DNA of 52,295 bases, taken from contig NZ_CABVQK010000027.1 in the NCBI RefSeq assembly GCF_902499335.1, forward strand, positions 1 to 52,295, given 5' to 3'. A program made the position numbers and the translations under genes. Below the pieces are notes generated by a model that was not told where the DNA came from, did not search any database, and saw only the letters and a list, made by a program, of their open reading frames with translations. Of this stretch, positions 25,923-33,744 are shown piece by piece. Each line of letters starts with the position of its first letter. The first letter of the stretch is position 1. This DNA comes from Burkholderia lata. GTDB lineage: Bacteria > Pseudomonadota > Gammaproteobacteria > Burkholderiales > Burkholderiaceae.

Positions 25923-25992
25923 GGCTCGACGCTGGATGGATGAGAATCGACTGCATCGTACGGGCATGGCGCATGGCCCGATGGCGCTCGGT

Positions 25993-26017
25993 GCGATGTA
26001 TCTCGGTGAATGGCGAA
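25993..26017 (-). promoter_or_regulatory. imperfect PIP/hrpII-type box upstream of sctU
   Basis: On the minus strand the sequence is TTCGC-N15-ATCGC, one base from the plant-inducible-promoter consensus TTCGC-N15-TTCGC (equally, one base from the hrpII box TTCG-N16-TTCG bound by HrpB/HrpX). It lies 71 bp before the sctU start with the right orientation. It was seen by eye; short degenerate motifs can occur by chance. Confidence 0.45.
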
Positions 26018-26212
26018 GCGTGAGCGCGAGGCGCTGGGCGGGTCGTGCGGGTTGATCAGTTCGGAATCGGATCTGATTCGTGTTTGCGGGATATCGTGCG
26101 CTCCGGAATTCTGGCGCATGAAAAGTAATTGGCTAATATTCCGAAATAAATGGAGCGCGGGAATCGCGGCGGAAGAAATTGGAGCGATTTCATTAATAAG
26201 GAGCGGCTTGCA

Positions 26213-26773
26213 ATGGTTGTGGATCAACCCGAATACCTGAACTGCAGCAACGAGATTGTCGGTGGACTGATTGAAACTGTCTCGACAGCATTGTTCCGCG
26301 ATTTCCCGAACGTCGGGGTCGACTTGGATGATGTTGAGAAAGTCGTCGCGGCGCTCACGGTGCTGCGGCCCAATGTCGTGGAGATTGAGACGTTGACCGG
26401 GTTGCTGCATATGTTCCGGGGGAACTGGGAGGACGGGATGCGCGTGCTTCGTTCCGTCTGCGAGCGTGCGCCGGAGTTCGCCTATGCGCGGACGCTTTTG
26501 GCCGTTTGCCTGTCGGCGCACGGAGATGCGAGTTGGCATCGTGTAGCGGCGGAGGCTCTGGAGTTTGGGGCAAACCCACATGCCGAGGCGCTGGTGAAGG
26601 TGATGAAGGCACGCGAGGACCTGCTGGGCGCGATTCAGGTATATCAAGGTGGTGGAGAATTTAGGATTCCAGAGTCATATGCTGCGTTGGTCGCGGAGCA
26701 AAAAGCCGCTTCCGGCGCGAGCGAGGCGCGGGCCGGCAGCGCGCCGGATTCGGCTGGCTATTTGCGTATCTAG
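26213..26773 (+). CDS. hrpB1: T3SS protein HrpB1
   Basis: The 186-residue product matches the HrpB1/HrpK family of Ralstonia and Xanthomonas: VVAALTVLRPNVVEIETLTG, then HMFRGNWEDGMRVLRSVCER and TLLAVCLSAHGDASWH, a TPR-like helical repeat. It is a periplasmic or peptidoglycan-associated T3SS assembly factor in that family. The first gene of the rightward operon, with AAGGAG 13-18 bases before the ATG at 26213. It is followed by hrpB2/sctI after 32 bp. Confidence 0.88.
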   Translation: MVVDQPEYLNCSNEIVGGLIETVSTALFRDFPNVGVDLDDVEKVVAALTVLRPNVVEIETLTGLLHMFRGNWEDGMRVLRSVCERAPEFAYARTLLAVCLSAHGDASWHRVAAEALEFGANPHAEALVKVMKAREDLLGAIQVYQGGGEFRIPESYAALVAEQKAASGASEARAGSAPDSAGYLRI

Positions 26774-26805
26774 GCGAATCGCGATTTCGATGAGGGGATG
26801 TTGCA

Positions 26806-27201
26806 ATGATCGATTCGGTGAGCTTCAATCGCGTCGCATCGGGGTATCTCGACGAACGGGGCGGCGGTGACCTCGGATTGTCGGCGGGTGAAGGGTATTT
26901 GGCGGAGAGTTTTCGGGCATTGATGGAGCAGCCGGATATGGTTGCGCCGGTTGCGGTGCCGTTCGACGCGAGTGCAGCGGCGGCAAAACTGATTCGTGAG
27001 CAGAATACCCAGTTCGTCAACGTAAGCCGCAGCATGATGGAAACTCTTGCTGCGTCGAAGACGCTCGAGATGCGGGAGATTCATGCCCAATCTATGCTGA
27101 TGTCGGTCGAACTCGCAGGCATGCAGCTTGATATGGCTGCAAAAATGGGCGTGGTGAGCGCGTCGAAGTCCGCAATCGAAACGCTGATGAAGAATCAGTA
27201 A
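26806..27201 (+). CDS. sctI: T3SS inner rod protein SctI (HrpB2)
   Basis: The 131-residue product ends with the conserved helical region of HrpB2/SctI (SVELAGMQLDMAAKMGVVSA, then SKSAIETLMKNQ). It is an early secreted substrate that forms the rod or pilus base. It sits between hrpB1 and sctJ, the standard order. The first 60 residues are variable. Confidence 0.88.
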   Translation: MIDSVSFNRVASGYLDERGGGDLGLSAGEGYLAESFRALMEQPDMVAPVAVPFDASAAAAKLIREQNTQFVNVSRSMMETLAASKTLEMREIHAQSMLMSVELAGMQLDMAAKMGVVSASKSAIETLMKNQ

Positions 27202-27217
27202 CGTAGTCAGGCTGGCG

Positions 27218-28009
27218 ATGGCATCGAAAGATACTCGAAGGGCCGGGTCGCGCGCGGCCCGATTGATCGGTGCGGCGCTGACGTGTGCTGTGCTGGCCGC
27301 ATGCAGCAAGAACTTGTATGAAAGTCTGAGCGAGCAGGATGCCAACGAAATAGTCGCGGCGCTGTTCGAAGAAGGACTTGATGCGTCAAAGCAGCGTAGT
27401 GGTAATGGCAAGAGCTGGATGGTCACGATCCAGGGCAGCCAGTTCGCCGGGGCGATCGAAATCCTGCGCGACCGCGGGCTGCCACGGGAAAAGCATGACG
27501 ATCTCGGGTCCCTGTTCCGGAAAGACGGTCTCGTCTCGACTCCCACGGAAGAGCGGGTGCGATTCCTGTACGGCTTGTCGCAAGAACTGTCATCCACGAT
27601 CTCCGCGATCGATGGCGTAGTGGTTGCGCGCGTACAGATCGTGTTGCCCAACAACGATCCACTGGCTCAGGAGATCAAGCCGTCGTCTGCGTCGGTCTTC
27701 ATCAAGTATCGTGCCGATTCCAGCGTAGGCAAGATCGTGCCGCAGATCAAGACGCTGGTGGTCAACAGCGTCGAAGGTCTGGCTTACGAGCGCATCAGCG
27801 TGACTGCTGTGGTAGCGGAACCCGGCGCGCGGCGACCAGTGGCACCGGATCGTTTGCCGTTGCAGTGGTTTGCCGTTGGGCTGGCGGCGTTCGGGTTGGC
27901 GGGCGGCGCGTTGTACATGTTGATTGGATCCGGAAAGGGGGCTCGCCTGCTTGACTGGGTCAGGTCGCAACTTGGCCGCTTGCGCGGCTCGTCTGGCTCA
28001 TCGGGCTGA
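27218..28009 (+). CDS. sctJ: T3SS inner ring lipoprotein SctJ (HrcJ)
   Basis: The 263-residue product has a lipobox LAAC with Cys29, the YscJ/FliF domain (NLYESLSEQDANEIVAALFE, GLPREKHDDLGSLFRKDGLV, QELSSTISAIDGVVVARVQI) and a C-terminal membrane segment (about 206-230). It forms the inner of the two inner-membrane rings with SctD. The stop overlaps the next start (TGATG). Confidence 0.95.
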   Translation: MASKDTRRAGSRAARLIGAALTCAVLAACSKNLYESLSEQDANEIVAALFEEGLDASKQRSGNGKSWMVTIQGSQFAGAIEILRDRGLPREKHDDLGSLFRKDGLVSTPTEERVRFLYGLSQELSSTISAIDGVVVARVQIVLPNNDPLAQEIKPSSASVFIKYRADSSVGKIVPQIKTLVVNSVEGLAYERISVTAVVAEPGARRPVAPDRLPLQWFAVGLAAFGLAGGALYMLIGSGKGARLLDWVRSQLGRLRGSSGSSG

Positions 28010-28755
28010 TGCTTATCTCGTCGTGCCAAGAACAAAATCCCGGGTCGGGGAGACAAGTTATCGATGCTTCAATCGAACGCTATTTGAGTGCGTTGGCAGT
28101 CTATCAGCGCAATGTGCGGACTGCGGCGGTTTGGGCTGATTCGTCCTGGATGAGTACGGCCATCGGTGATGTCGATGTCTTGGGATTGTCATCACTCCGG
28201 GCCGCTGCATCGATGCTGGACGAGCGGCGTATCGCGGCAGTTTCGCACGCATTGCTGGATGCGCTCGACTTCGAACCTCCTAAGTTGAGCGCGCTCGTGG
28301 GGCCGCAGTGGTCATCGCTCGATGCGATGCCTGTCGAGGTCGGTGCACGCGTGCTGCGAATGAGAGCGTTGATTTTTCGACGAATGGAAGTTCGTCGCCT
28401 CATCGACAGAAAGTCGAGGGTGGCGTTGTCGGAATGGGCGGGCATGCCGATCGAATCGCTTGTTCGCGAGCATTCCGGTGCACCGGACATCGCGTTGCTG
28501 GCACGAACGCTACATGTCCCACCCTTACACTCGCTCGACGCGCATGCGTTGTCGTGCGAGGGATTGGCGTTGCTTTTACGTGACCTGTGCGTGGATCGGC
28601 CGCCGTTCGCATTGCTGCGGCTCCTGTTCTCGCGGGATATCGAATTGCCGGAGTGGCCTCGACGGGTCGACCGGGCGCTTGACGCGCAGGGTTCGGCGCG
28701 GGTGATGGCGGAATTACCTGAATGGGTGCGGGAGTGGGGATGGGTATTTGGCTGA
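28009..28755 (+). CDS. hrpB4: T3SS sorting-platform protein HrpB4 (SctK)
   Basis: The 248-residue protein has no membrane segment and is largely helical; it matches HrpB4 by position (between sctJ and sctL) and by character, not by a clear motif. HrpB4 is the SctK counterpart of group II T3SS, linking SctQ to the ring. It overlaps sctL by 16 bp. It is longer than most HrpB4 proteins, which may reflect an N-terminal extension. Confidence 0.75.
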   Translation: MLISSCQEQNPGSGRQVIDASIERYLSALAVYQRNVRTAAVWADSSWMSTAIGDVDVLGLSSLRAAASMLDERRIAAVSHALLDALDFEPPKLSALVGPQWSSLDAMPVEVGARVLRMRALIFRRMEVRRLIDRKSRVALSEWAGMPIESLVREHSGAPDIALLARTLHVPPLHSLDAHALSCEGLALLLRDLCVDRPPFALLRLLFSRDIELPEWPRRVDRALDAQGSARVMAELPEWVREWGWVFG

Positions 28756-29492
28756 GGCGCGCAGGCGAGGCATACGGCGATATCGAGCCGGGGATTGGGT
28801 TGGACTCAGACGTGATCAGGCGCGACACGCTTGGCGCGCTTCTGGACCTGGACGAGGCCTGTGTGGAGGTTCAAAAAAGGCGATTGGACCTGCTCGAACA
28901 GGCCCGGCGCGAAGCGGCCGAGATCCTGGCGGTGGCCGAGGCGGACGCGGCGGCAATCGTCACCGAAGCACACAGGCGATATGACGAAGCGGCGGAGCAC
29001 GGATATCGCGAAGGGCGGCAGCGCGCATTGTCCGAATGGATGGGGCGTCTTGCGGAGGTGGGCGACTTGCGCCGCCGTGTACATCTCGGCATGCGCGAGC
29101 GCCTAGCGGAGATCGTAATGCTCGCGGTCGAGCAGATTGTCCGTGCGGAGGGTAGCCGGGCACTGTTTGCCCGTGCGCTGGGCAAGGTCGAGCAAATCAT
29201 CGATGGCGCGGCCTACTTGCGCATTGCCGTGCATCCGGAGGACTACGCCGAAGCAAGGAAAATCTTCGGAGCGCTCGCGGCGCGCTGGCGCAAGGCGGGT
29301 CGCTCGCTTCCGCTGCAGATTGTGAAAGACCAGCGGCTCGCGCGTGGCAGTTGCCAGTGCGAATCGGATTCAGTTGTCGTCGACGTGGGTGCCGGTACCC
29401 AGTTGCAAGCGATGCGGATGGCGGCCGAGCGAGCACTGAACCGGCCGCACGTAGACGCCAGCGGAACGGGTAGTGATGGAGGCGTGCTTTGA
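28740..29492 (+). CDS. sctL: T3SS stator protein SctL (HrpB5/HrcL)
   Basis: The 250-residue product has the central helix of the FliH/SctL family (about 35-100: RRLDLLEQARREAAEILAVA with repeated A and E) and a globular C-terminal part with DVGAGTQLQAM. It binds the ATPase SctN. The start at 28740 has GGGAG about six bases upstream and overlaps hrpB4. A run of amphipathic helix marks the coiled coil. Confidence 0.9.
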   Translation: MGIWLRRAGEAYGDIEPGIGLDSDVIRRDTLGALLDLDEACVEVQKRRLDLLEQARREAAEILAVAEADAAAIVTEAHRRYDEAAEHGYREGRQRALSEWMGRLAEVGDLRRRVHLGMRERLAEIVMLAVEQIVRAEGSRALFARALGKVEQIIDGAAYLRIAVHPEDYAEARKIFGALAARWRKAGRSLPLQIVKDQRLARGSCQCESDSVVVDVGAGTQLQAMRMAAERALNRPHVDASGTGSDGGVL

Positions 29493-29503
29493 GGAAAGCA
29501 TGC

Positions 29504-30859
29504 ATGTCCGACGCGCTGTTGCCGGAACTCGTGTCCGACCACGAGTGCTTCGCGACCGTATTGGCGGACGAGTTCCTCGCGAACCCGGATATCGTCAGGA
29601 CAGGGAAGGTGCTGGAAGTCATCGGTACGCTCATCAAGGTGGGGGGCGTGGATGTATCCCTCGGAGAGTTGTGCGAATTGCGTACGCCGAACGGGGTGCT
29701 GCTTCAGCATGCGGAGGTGATCGGCTTTACGCGAAACGTTGCACTTCTCTCGCCCTTTTCCAGGGTGGATTGCGTATCTCGGACAACGCGGGTGGTTGCG
29801 CTGGGGCGTCCGCTGTCGGTACCGGTGGGGCAGACGTTGCTCGGAAGAGTGGTGAACAGTTTCGGTCAACCTATGGACGGAGGCAAGCCTGTTCTGGCGG
29901 GCACGCTGAAATCCGTCTTCGCCGAGCCGCCCGCGCCGATGCAGCGGCGCATGATCGTCGCGCCGCTCGAAACCGGTGTTCGCGCAGTCGACACGATGAT
30001 CACGCTCGCTGAGGGGCAGCGCATGGGGATTTTCGCGCCGGCCGGGGTGGGGAAGAGCACGTTGCTCGGCATGTTCGCGCGCGGTGCGCAATGCGACGTG
30101 AACGTGATCGCGCTCATCGGCGAACGCGGTCGGGAGGTGCGGGAGTTCATCGAGTCGATACTCGGAAGGGAAGGCATGGCGCGCTCGGTCGTCGTGTGCG
30201 CGACGTCGGACCGCTCGGCGATCGAACGTGCGAAAGCAGCCTATGTCGCGACCGCGATCGCCGAGTCTTTCCGTGATGAAGGGCGGCGGGTGCTGCTCAT
30301 GATGGACTCGCTCACGCGCTTCGCGCGTGCGCTTCGGGAAGTCGGGCTTGCGGCCGGCGAATCGCCGGTGCGGCGCGGGTTCCCGCCGTCGGTTTTCGCG
30401 GAACTACCGCGCTTGCTCGAGCGCGCCGGAATGGGCGAGCGTGGCTCGATTACAGCGCTTTACACGGTGCTGGAAGAGGATGAGTCCGGCAGCGATCCGA
30501 TCAGTGAGGAAGTCCGCGGCATCGTCGACGGACACTTGGTTCTCTCGCGTGCGATCGCCGCGAAGAACCAGTATCCTGCCATCGACATCCTCGCGAGCTT
30601 GTCACGCGTTATGGTCCAGATCGTGTCGCCGGAACATGTCGAAGCCGCAGGACGCGTGCGCCGGTTGCTGGCGCAATACGCAGAAGTCGAAGCGTTGTTG
30701 CAGATCGGCGAGTATCGGAGTGGCACGAATCCGCTCGCCGACGAGGCGATCGCGAAGATCGACGCCATCCGGGGGTTTTTTTCGCAGAACGTCGACGGGC
30801 TTGAAAGTTTCGGCGAGTCGCGCGACGCGCTCTTGCAGCTGGCGGAGCCCGGCGCGTGA
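29504..30859 (+). CDS. sctN: T3SS ATPase SctN (HrcN)
   Basis: The 451-residue product has Walker A APAGVGKS (178-185), Walker B VLLMMDSLTRFARA, the SctN-specific RGFPPSVFAELPRLLERAG segment and a C-terminal domain. It is a hexameric ATPase that unfolds substrates and separates chaperones. The ATG at 29504 has GAGGA eight bases before it; an upstream in-frame TTG is not needed. Its stop overlaps the hrpB7 start (GTGA). Confidence 0.97.
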   Translation: MSDALLPELVSDHECFATVLADEFLANPDIVRTGKVLEVIGTLIKVGGVDVSLGELCELRTPNGVLLQHAEVIGFTRNVALLSPFSRVDCVSRTTRVVALGRPLSVPVGQTLLGRVVNSFGQPMDGGKPVLAGTLKSVFAEPPAPMQRRMIVAPLETGVRAVDTMITLAEGQRMGIFAPAGVGKSTLLGMFARGAQCDVNVIALIGERGREVREFIESILGREGMARSVVVCATSDRSAIERAKAAYVATAIAESFRDEGRRVLLMMDSLTRFARALREVGLAAGESPVRRGFPPSVFAELPRLLERAGMGERGSITALYTVLEEDESGSDPISEEVRGIVDGHLVLSRAIAAKNQYPAIDILASLSRVMVQIVSPEHVEAAGRVRRLLAQYAEVEALLQIGEYRSGTNPLADEAIAKIDAIRGFFSQNVDGLESFGESRDALLQLAEPGA

Positions 30860-31368
30860 ACGACGCAAATCGGCGCATCGCCGCGCTCGAGTGTGTCCGG
30901 CAGCGGCTGGCCCGGCACGACGACCGGCTGCGACGGCAGCTCGTTGCGCTGACAGAGGAAAAGGCGGCGATCGAGCAAGCGTGCGGTGCGCAGCGCGCGC
31001 GCGTACACGAAGTCGACGAGGCTATCGTTCGCGAGCGATCGCGAGTCGGCGCGTTGACCACGAATGGTCAGCCTTTCTCGATTGAGGTGTTGATGCAGAC
31101 CGATCGGTGTATCGACGCTTTCATTCAAAAACGCACGGGACTGGCGGAAAAGCTGGATCGCCTGATCGAGGAATCGATGGCGAAGGACATTGAAATTATG
31201 CAGGTGCGGCGGGAGGCGGCGATGAATCAGTTTCGTGACAGGATAGTCGCGGAACGCACCGAGGTGATCCGGAGCGAGGTGTCCGTGCATCGCGAGAGAC
31301 GCGACGACGAAGAGGCTGAGGAGATCGCATCGATTCGTCGCGTGGCAGCCGTCCAAACCGATGAATGA
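30856..31368 (+). CDS. hrpB7: T3SS stalk protein HrpB7 (SctO)
   Basis: The 170-residue product is a long antiparallel coiled coil with heavy R/E/A content (RRQLVALTEEKAAIEQA), the typical SctO/HrpB7 form that sits in the ATPase ring. It starts at a GTG overlapping the sctN stop and overlaps sctT by 8 bp. Sequence conservation in this family is low; position and coiled coil carry the call. Confidence 0.8.
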   Translation: MNDANRRIAALECVRQRLARHDDRLRRQLVALTEEKAAIEQACGAQRARVHEVDEAIVRERSRVGALTTNGQPFSIEVLMQTDRCIDAFIQKRTGLAEKLDRLIEESMAKDIEIMQVRREAAMNQFRDRIVAERTEVIRSEVSVHRERRDDEEAEEIASIRRVAAVQTDE

Positions 31369-32173
31369 GCTGCTCAGTGCGTTGCCGTTGAACGGGCGGG
31401 GCATTCTGGAGTACCTGTCCCTGCTCGGCGTTTGTTCGCTGCGGCTGGCGATAATAATGATTATCTTTCCGCCGGCAGGCGATGGCGCGCTGCAAGGTAC
31501 GGTGCGAAACGGCCTCGTTCTGTTGTTCAGCGCGTACATTGCCTACGGGCAACCCGTCGAATTCATGGAGGCGCTGCACGGGGCATTGATTGTTCAGACG
31601 ATCGTTCGTGAAGCCGCAATCGGCTTTCTGCTTGCTTTCGCTGCTTCGACGGTGTTTTGGGCGGTGCAAAGCGCCGGAGTCTATATCGACGCCCTCACGG
31701 GGTACAACAACATTCAGATCATCAATCCTGTCCGTTCCGAACAATCGACACCGATCTCCACGGTGTTCGGCCAGATTGCGAATACGGCATTCTGGGCCCT
31801 GGGCGGCGGAGTCGTCCTGCTCGGCATTCTGTACGAGTCTTATGGATGGTGGCCGATTTCGTCGGGTTGGCCGTCTTCGCCGGGAATTCTTTCCGGCTTC
31901 CTGCTGAAGCAGACTGATACGCTGATGCAGACAATCGCCAAGCTTGCCGCGCCGATGGCCTTCATGCTCCTGCTGGTCGATTTCGGCTTTGCATTCGCGG
32001 CGAAGTCGGCGCCAAAGCTTGATCTGATGAATCTGAGCCAACCAGCGAAAGCGCTGCTGGCCATCATGATCCTGGCATTGTTTGCCGGCCTGTTCATCGA
32101 CCAGGTGCACGGGCCACTGACGCTTGCGGGGTTGTCGGAGCGACTTCGCGAGATTGCGTTGCGGGCGGATTGA
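31361..32173 (+). CDS. sctT: T3SS export gate protein SctT (HrcT)
   Basis: The 270-residue product has six to eight membrane segments and the SctT/FliR core LRLAIIMIIFPPAGDGALQG, AIGFLLAFAASTVFWAVQSA and LLVDFGFAFAAKSAPKLDLM. It completes the export gate with SctR and SctS. It is the last gene of the rightward sct operon before hrpB. Confidence 0.95.
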   Translation: MNELLSALPLNGRGILEYLSLLGVCSLRLAIIMIIFPPAGDGALQGTVRNGLVLLFSAYIAYGQPVEFMEALHGALIVQTIVREAAIGFLLAFAASTVFWAVQSAGVYIDALTGYNNIQIINPVRSEQSTPISTVFGQIANTAFWALGGGVVLLGILYESYGWWPISSGWPSSPGILSGFLLKQTDTLMQTIAKLAAPMAFMLLLVDFGFAFAAKSAPKLDLMNLSQPAKALLAIMILALFAGLFIDQVHGPLTLAGLSERLREIALRAD

Positions 32174-32186
32174 TAGCGAACGGAAT

Positions 32187-32198
32187 CTGACTGGTCAG
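32187..32198. promoter_or_regulatory. quasi-palindrome upstream of hrpB, copy 1
   Basis: CTGACTGGTCAG is a 5-bp inverted repeat about a TG centre, and is the exact reverse complement of copy 2. Both are followed by AAT. It lies just after the sctT stop and 117 bp before the hrpB ATG. It is a candidate regulator site. Confidence 0.5.
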
Positions 32199-32290
32199 AA
32201 TGCGAATTGCTGTGAATAAGTTTGAATATTGGCAGTGTCAATGTTGATAGATTGACGGTGAGCTTCGTGGCTGAAGCTTGCCGCAGGATA

Positions 32291-32302
32291 CTGACCAGTC
32301 AG
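32291..32302. promoter_or_regulatory. quasi-palindrome upstream of hrpB, copy 2
   Basis: CTGACCAGTCAG, the reverse complement of copy 1, lies 104 bp downstream of it and directly before the hrpB ribosome-binding site (GAGGGG), 13-24 bp before the ATG. A protein bound here could block translation start or transcription elongation. Confidence 0.5.
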
Positions 32303-32314
32303 AATGAGGGGCCT

Positions 32315-33715
32315 ATGTTTTCTATGTTTTATTTCTCGCTCGCATCGGCACTTCGTTTCAAGCCGACTACGAAAGACTGGGTGGATCGAATCGCCGACGG
32401 CGATCTGCATTCGGCTGTCGGACTGGTCAATGGACGAGAGGCCGGTGCCGTATTGTCGGACAGTGACAGCCTGCAGATGCATGCGGACATGGATCTTGTC
32501 ATGGGAGTGGTGGCGGAAGCGGAGGAGCGATATCGGCTCGCGCAAAAACTGATGCGCAATACACGTCACGTGCTGCGTGTCGCGTCGTGTTGCAACTCTG
32601 GTTGGCAATCCTTGTTCAGGTATCGTTTCGACGCGGCAGTGTCGTGCTTTGCACGCGTCATTGACGAGCCATATGCGACACCGCCGGAGCGCGCATTCGC
32701 TCGACTAGGAATCGTCTGCGCGCTCCACCATCTGGGGCGCGCAGCCGATACTGGCCATGCGCTCGACGTGCTCACCACGGAAGTCGCGGGGATTGGTCCG
32801 ATGCACGAAATCTGGCACGATTTGGTCGTCACGCTGCGCACCGATATCGGAATTCAGAACGAGCTTCGACTCGCGACACAGATCGGCGACCACGCATTTT
32901 GGCAGTCTGGTTTGCAGGCGGACAGCACGTCGCTTGGCGGATATCGCTGGCAGAACGATGCATTCGATCATGCGAAGCTGGTCATGCTGGCGGGCAGCTT
33001 GCGTGTACCCTTGTTGCGTCAACGCATGATTTTCCTGACGCAATTGCGTGCCCTTGCTCGTGGCGATCGGAGTGCCACGGGCGATCTGGGGATGCATTTG
33101 CGCTGGGCGCAGCGCAACAACATGGTGGGTTACGAGCGCACGGTGAGGCTCGAGACCGCGCTTTCCGCGCTGATCGCCGGCTTGCCCCAGGTGGCGGAAG
33201 GGGTGCTCGATCCGCTGCAGGATGCGGCCCGTGCCATCGGGGCGGGTTGTCGAGACCTGGACTACCTCTATTGCTTGGCGAAGATTCGGCAGTTGCAAGG
33301 TCGAACGCACGAGTGGCTGCCGCTGTATTCCGACTACGCGGTGACGGCGATGCATTGTCTGCGCGTGGAATCGCACATGCTGGCACGGTTTGTGAATCGA
33401 ACTGCGATTCATATGCCGCAGCGCGACGATGTTGGTGCACGATTGCCGCCCAAGTATCTGAGGGCTTATCTTTTCCTGCTCGAAAACATCAATAGTCGCA
33501 ATCTTTCGGTGCGGACCATGGCAGCCGAGATCGGGGTCAGCGAGCGCGCACTGCAGAGTACCTTCAAGAGTTGTCTGGGCATGTCGCCGATCGAGCTGAT
33601 TCGTCGCTGTCGAACGGAACATCGCAAGGCCGGCCTGATGAATCGAAACACGCGCAGCGATGCGGCTGTCCCCCGGCCTGAGAAAGCACGGTTGTCCGCG
33701 CTGGACGATGCCTGA
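32315..33715 (+). CDS. hrpB: AraC-type hrp activator HrpB
   Basis: The 466-residue product has an N-terminal regulatory half (TPR-like, about 1-340) and a C-terminal AraC HTH (about 375-455: LSVRTMAAEIGVSERALQST then CLGMSPIELIRRCRTEHRKA). This is the size and layout of HrpB of Ralstonia and HrpX of Xanthomonas, which activate hrp operons through TTCG-N16-TTCG boxes. The ATG at 32315 has GAGGGG five bases upstream; an in-frame TTG at 32222 is also open. It lies between sctT and sctC, as in Ralstonia. Confidence 0.9.
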   Translation: MFSMFYFSLASALRFKPTTKDWVDRIADGDLHSAVGLVNGREAGAVLSDSDSLQMHADMDLVMGVVAEAEERYRLAQKLMRNTRHVLRVASCCNSGWQSLFRYRFDAAVSCFARVIDEPYATPPERAFARLGIVCALHHLGRAADTGHALDVLTTEVAGIGPMHEIWHDLVVTLRTDIGIQNELRLATQIGDHAFWQSGLQADSTSLGGYRWQNDAFDHAKLVMLAGSLRVPLLRQRMIFLTQLRALARGDRSATGDLGMHLRWAQRNNMVGYERTVRLETALSALIAGLPQVAEGVLDPLQDAARAIGAGCRDLDYLYCLAKIRQLQGRTHEWLPLYSDYAVTAMHCLRVESHMLARFVNRTAIHMPQRDDVGARLPPKYLRAYLFLLENINSRNLSVRTMAAEIGVSERALQSTFKSCLGMSPIELIRRCRTEHRKAGLMNRNTRSDAAVPRPEKARLSALDDA

Positions 33716-33744
33716 GACGACGGATACTCGGTGAGGATTTGCAT

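Noticed and set aside
26060..26080. TTCG-N13-TTCG as an hrpII box for hrpB1
   Set aside because: The spacing is 13 instead of 16 and no better-spaced pair was found; kept only as a remark.
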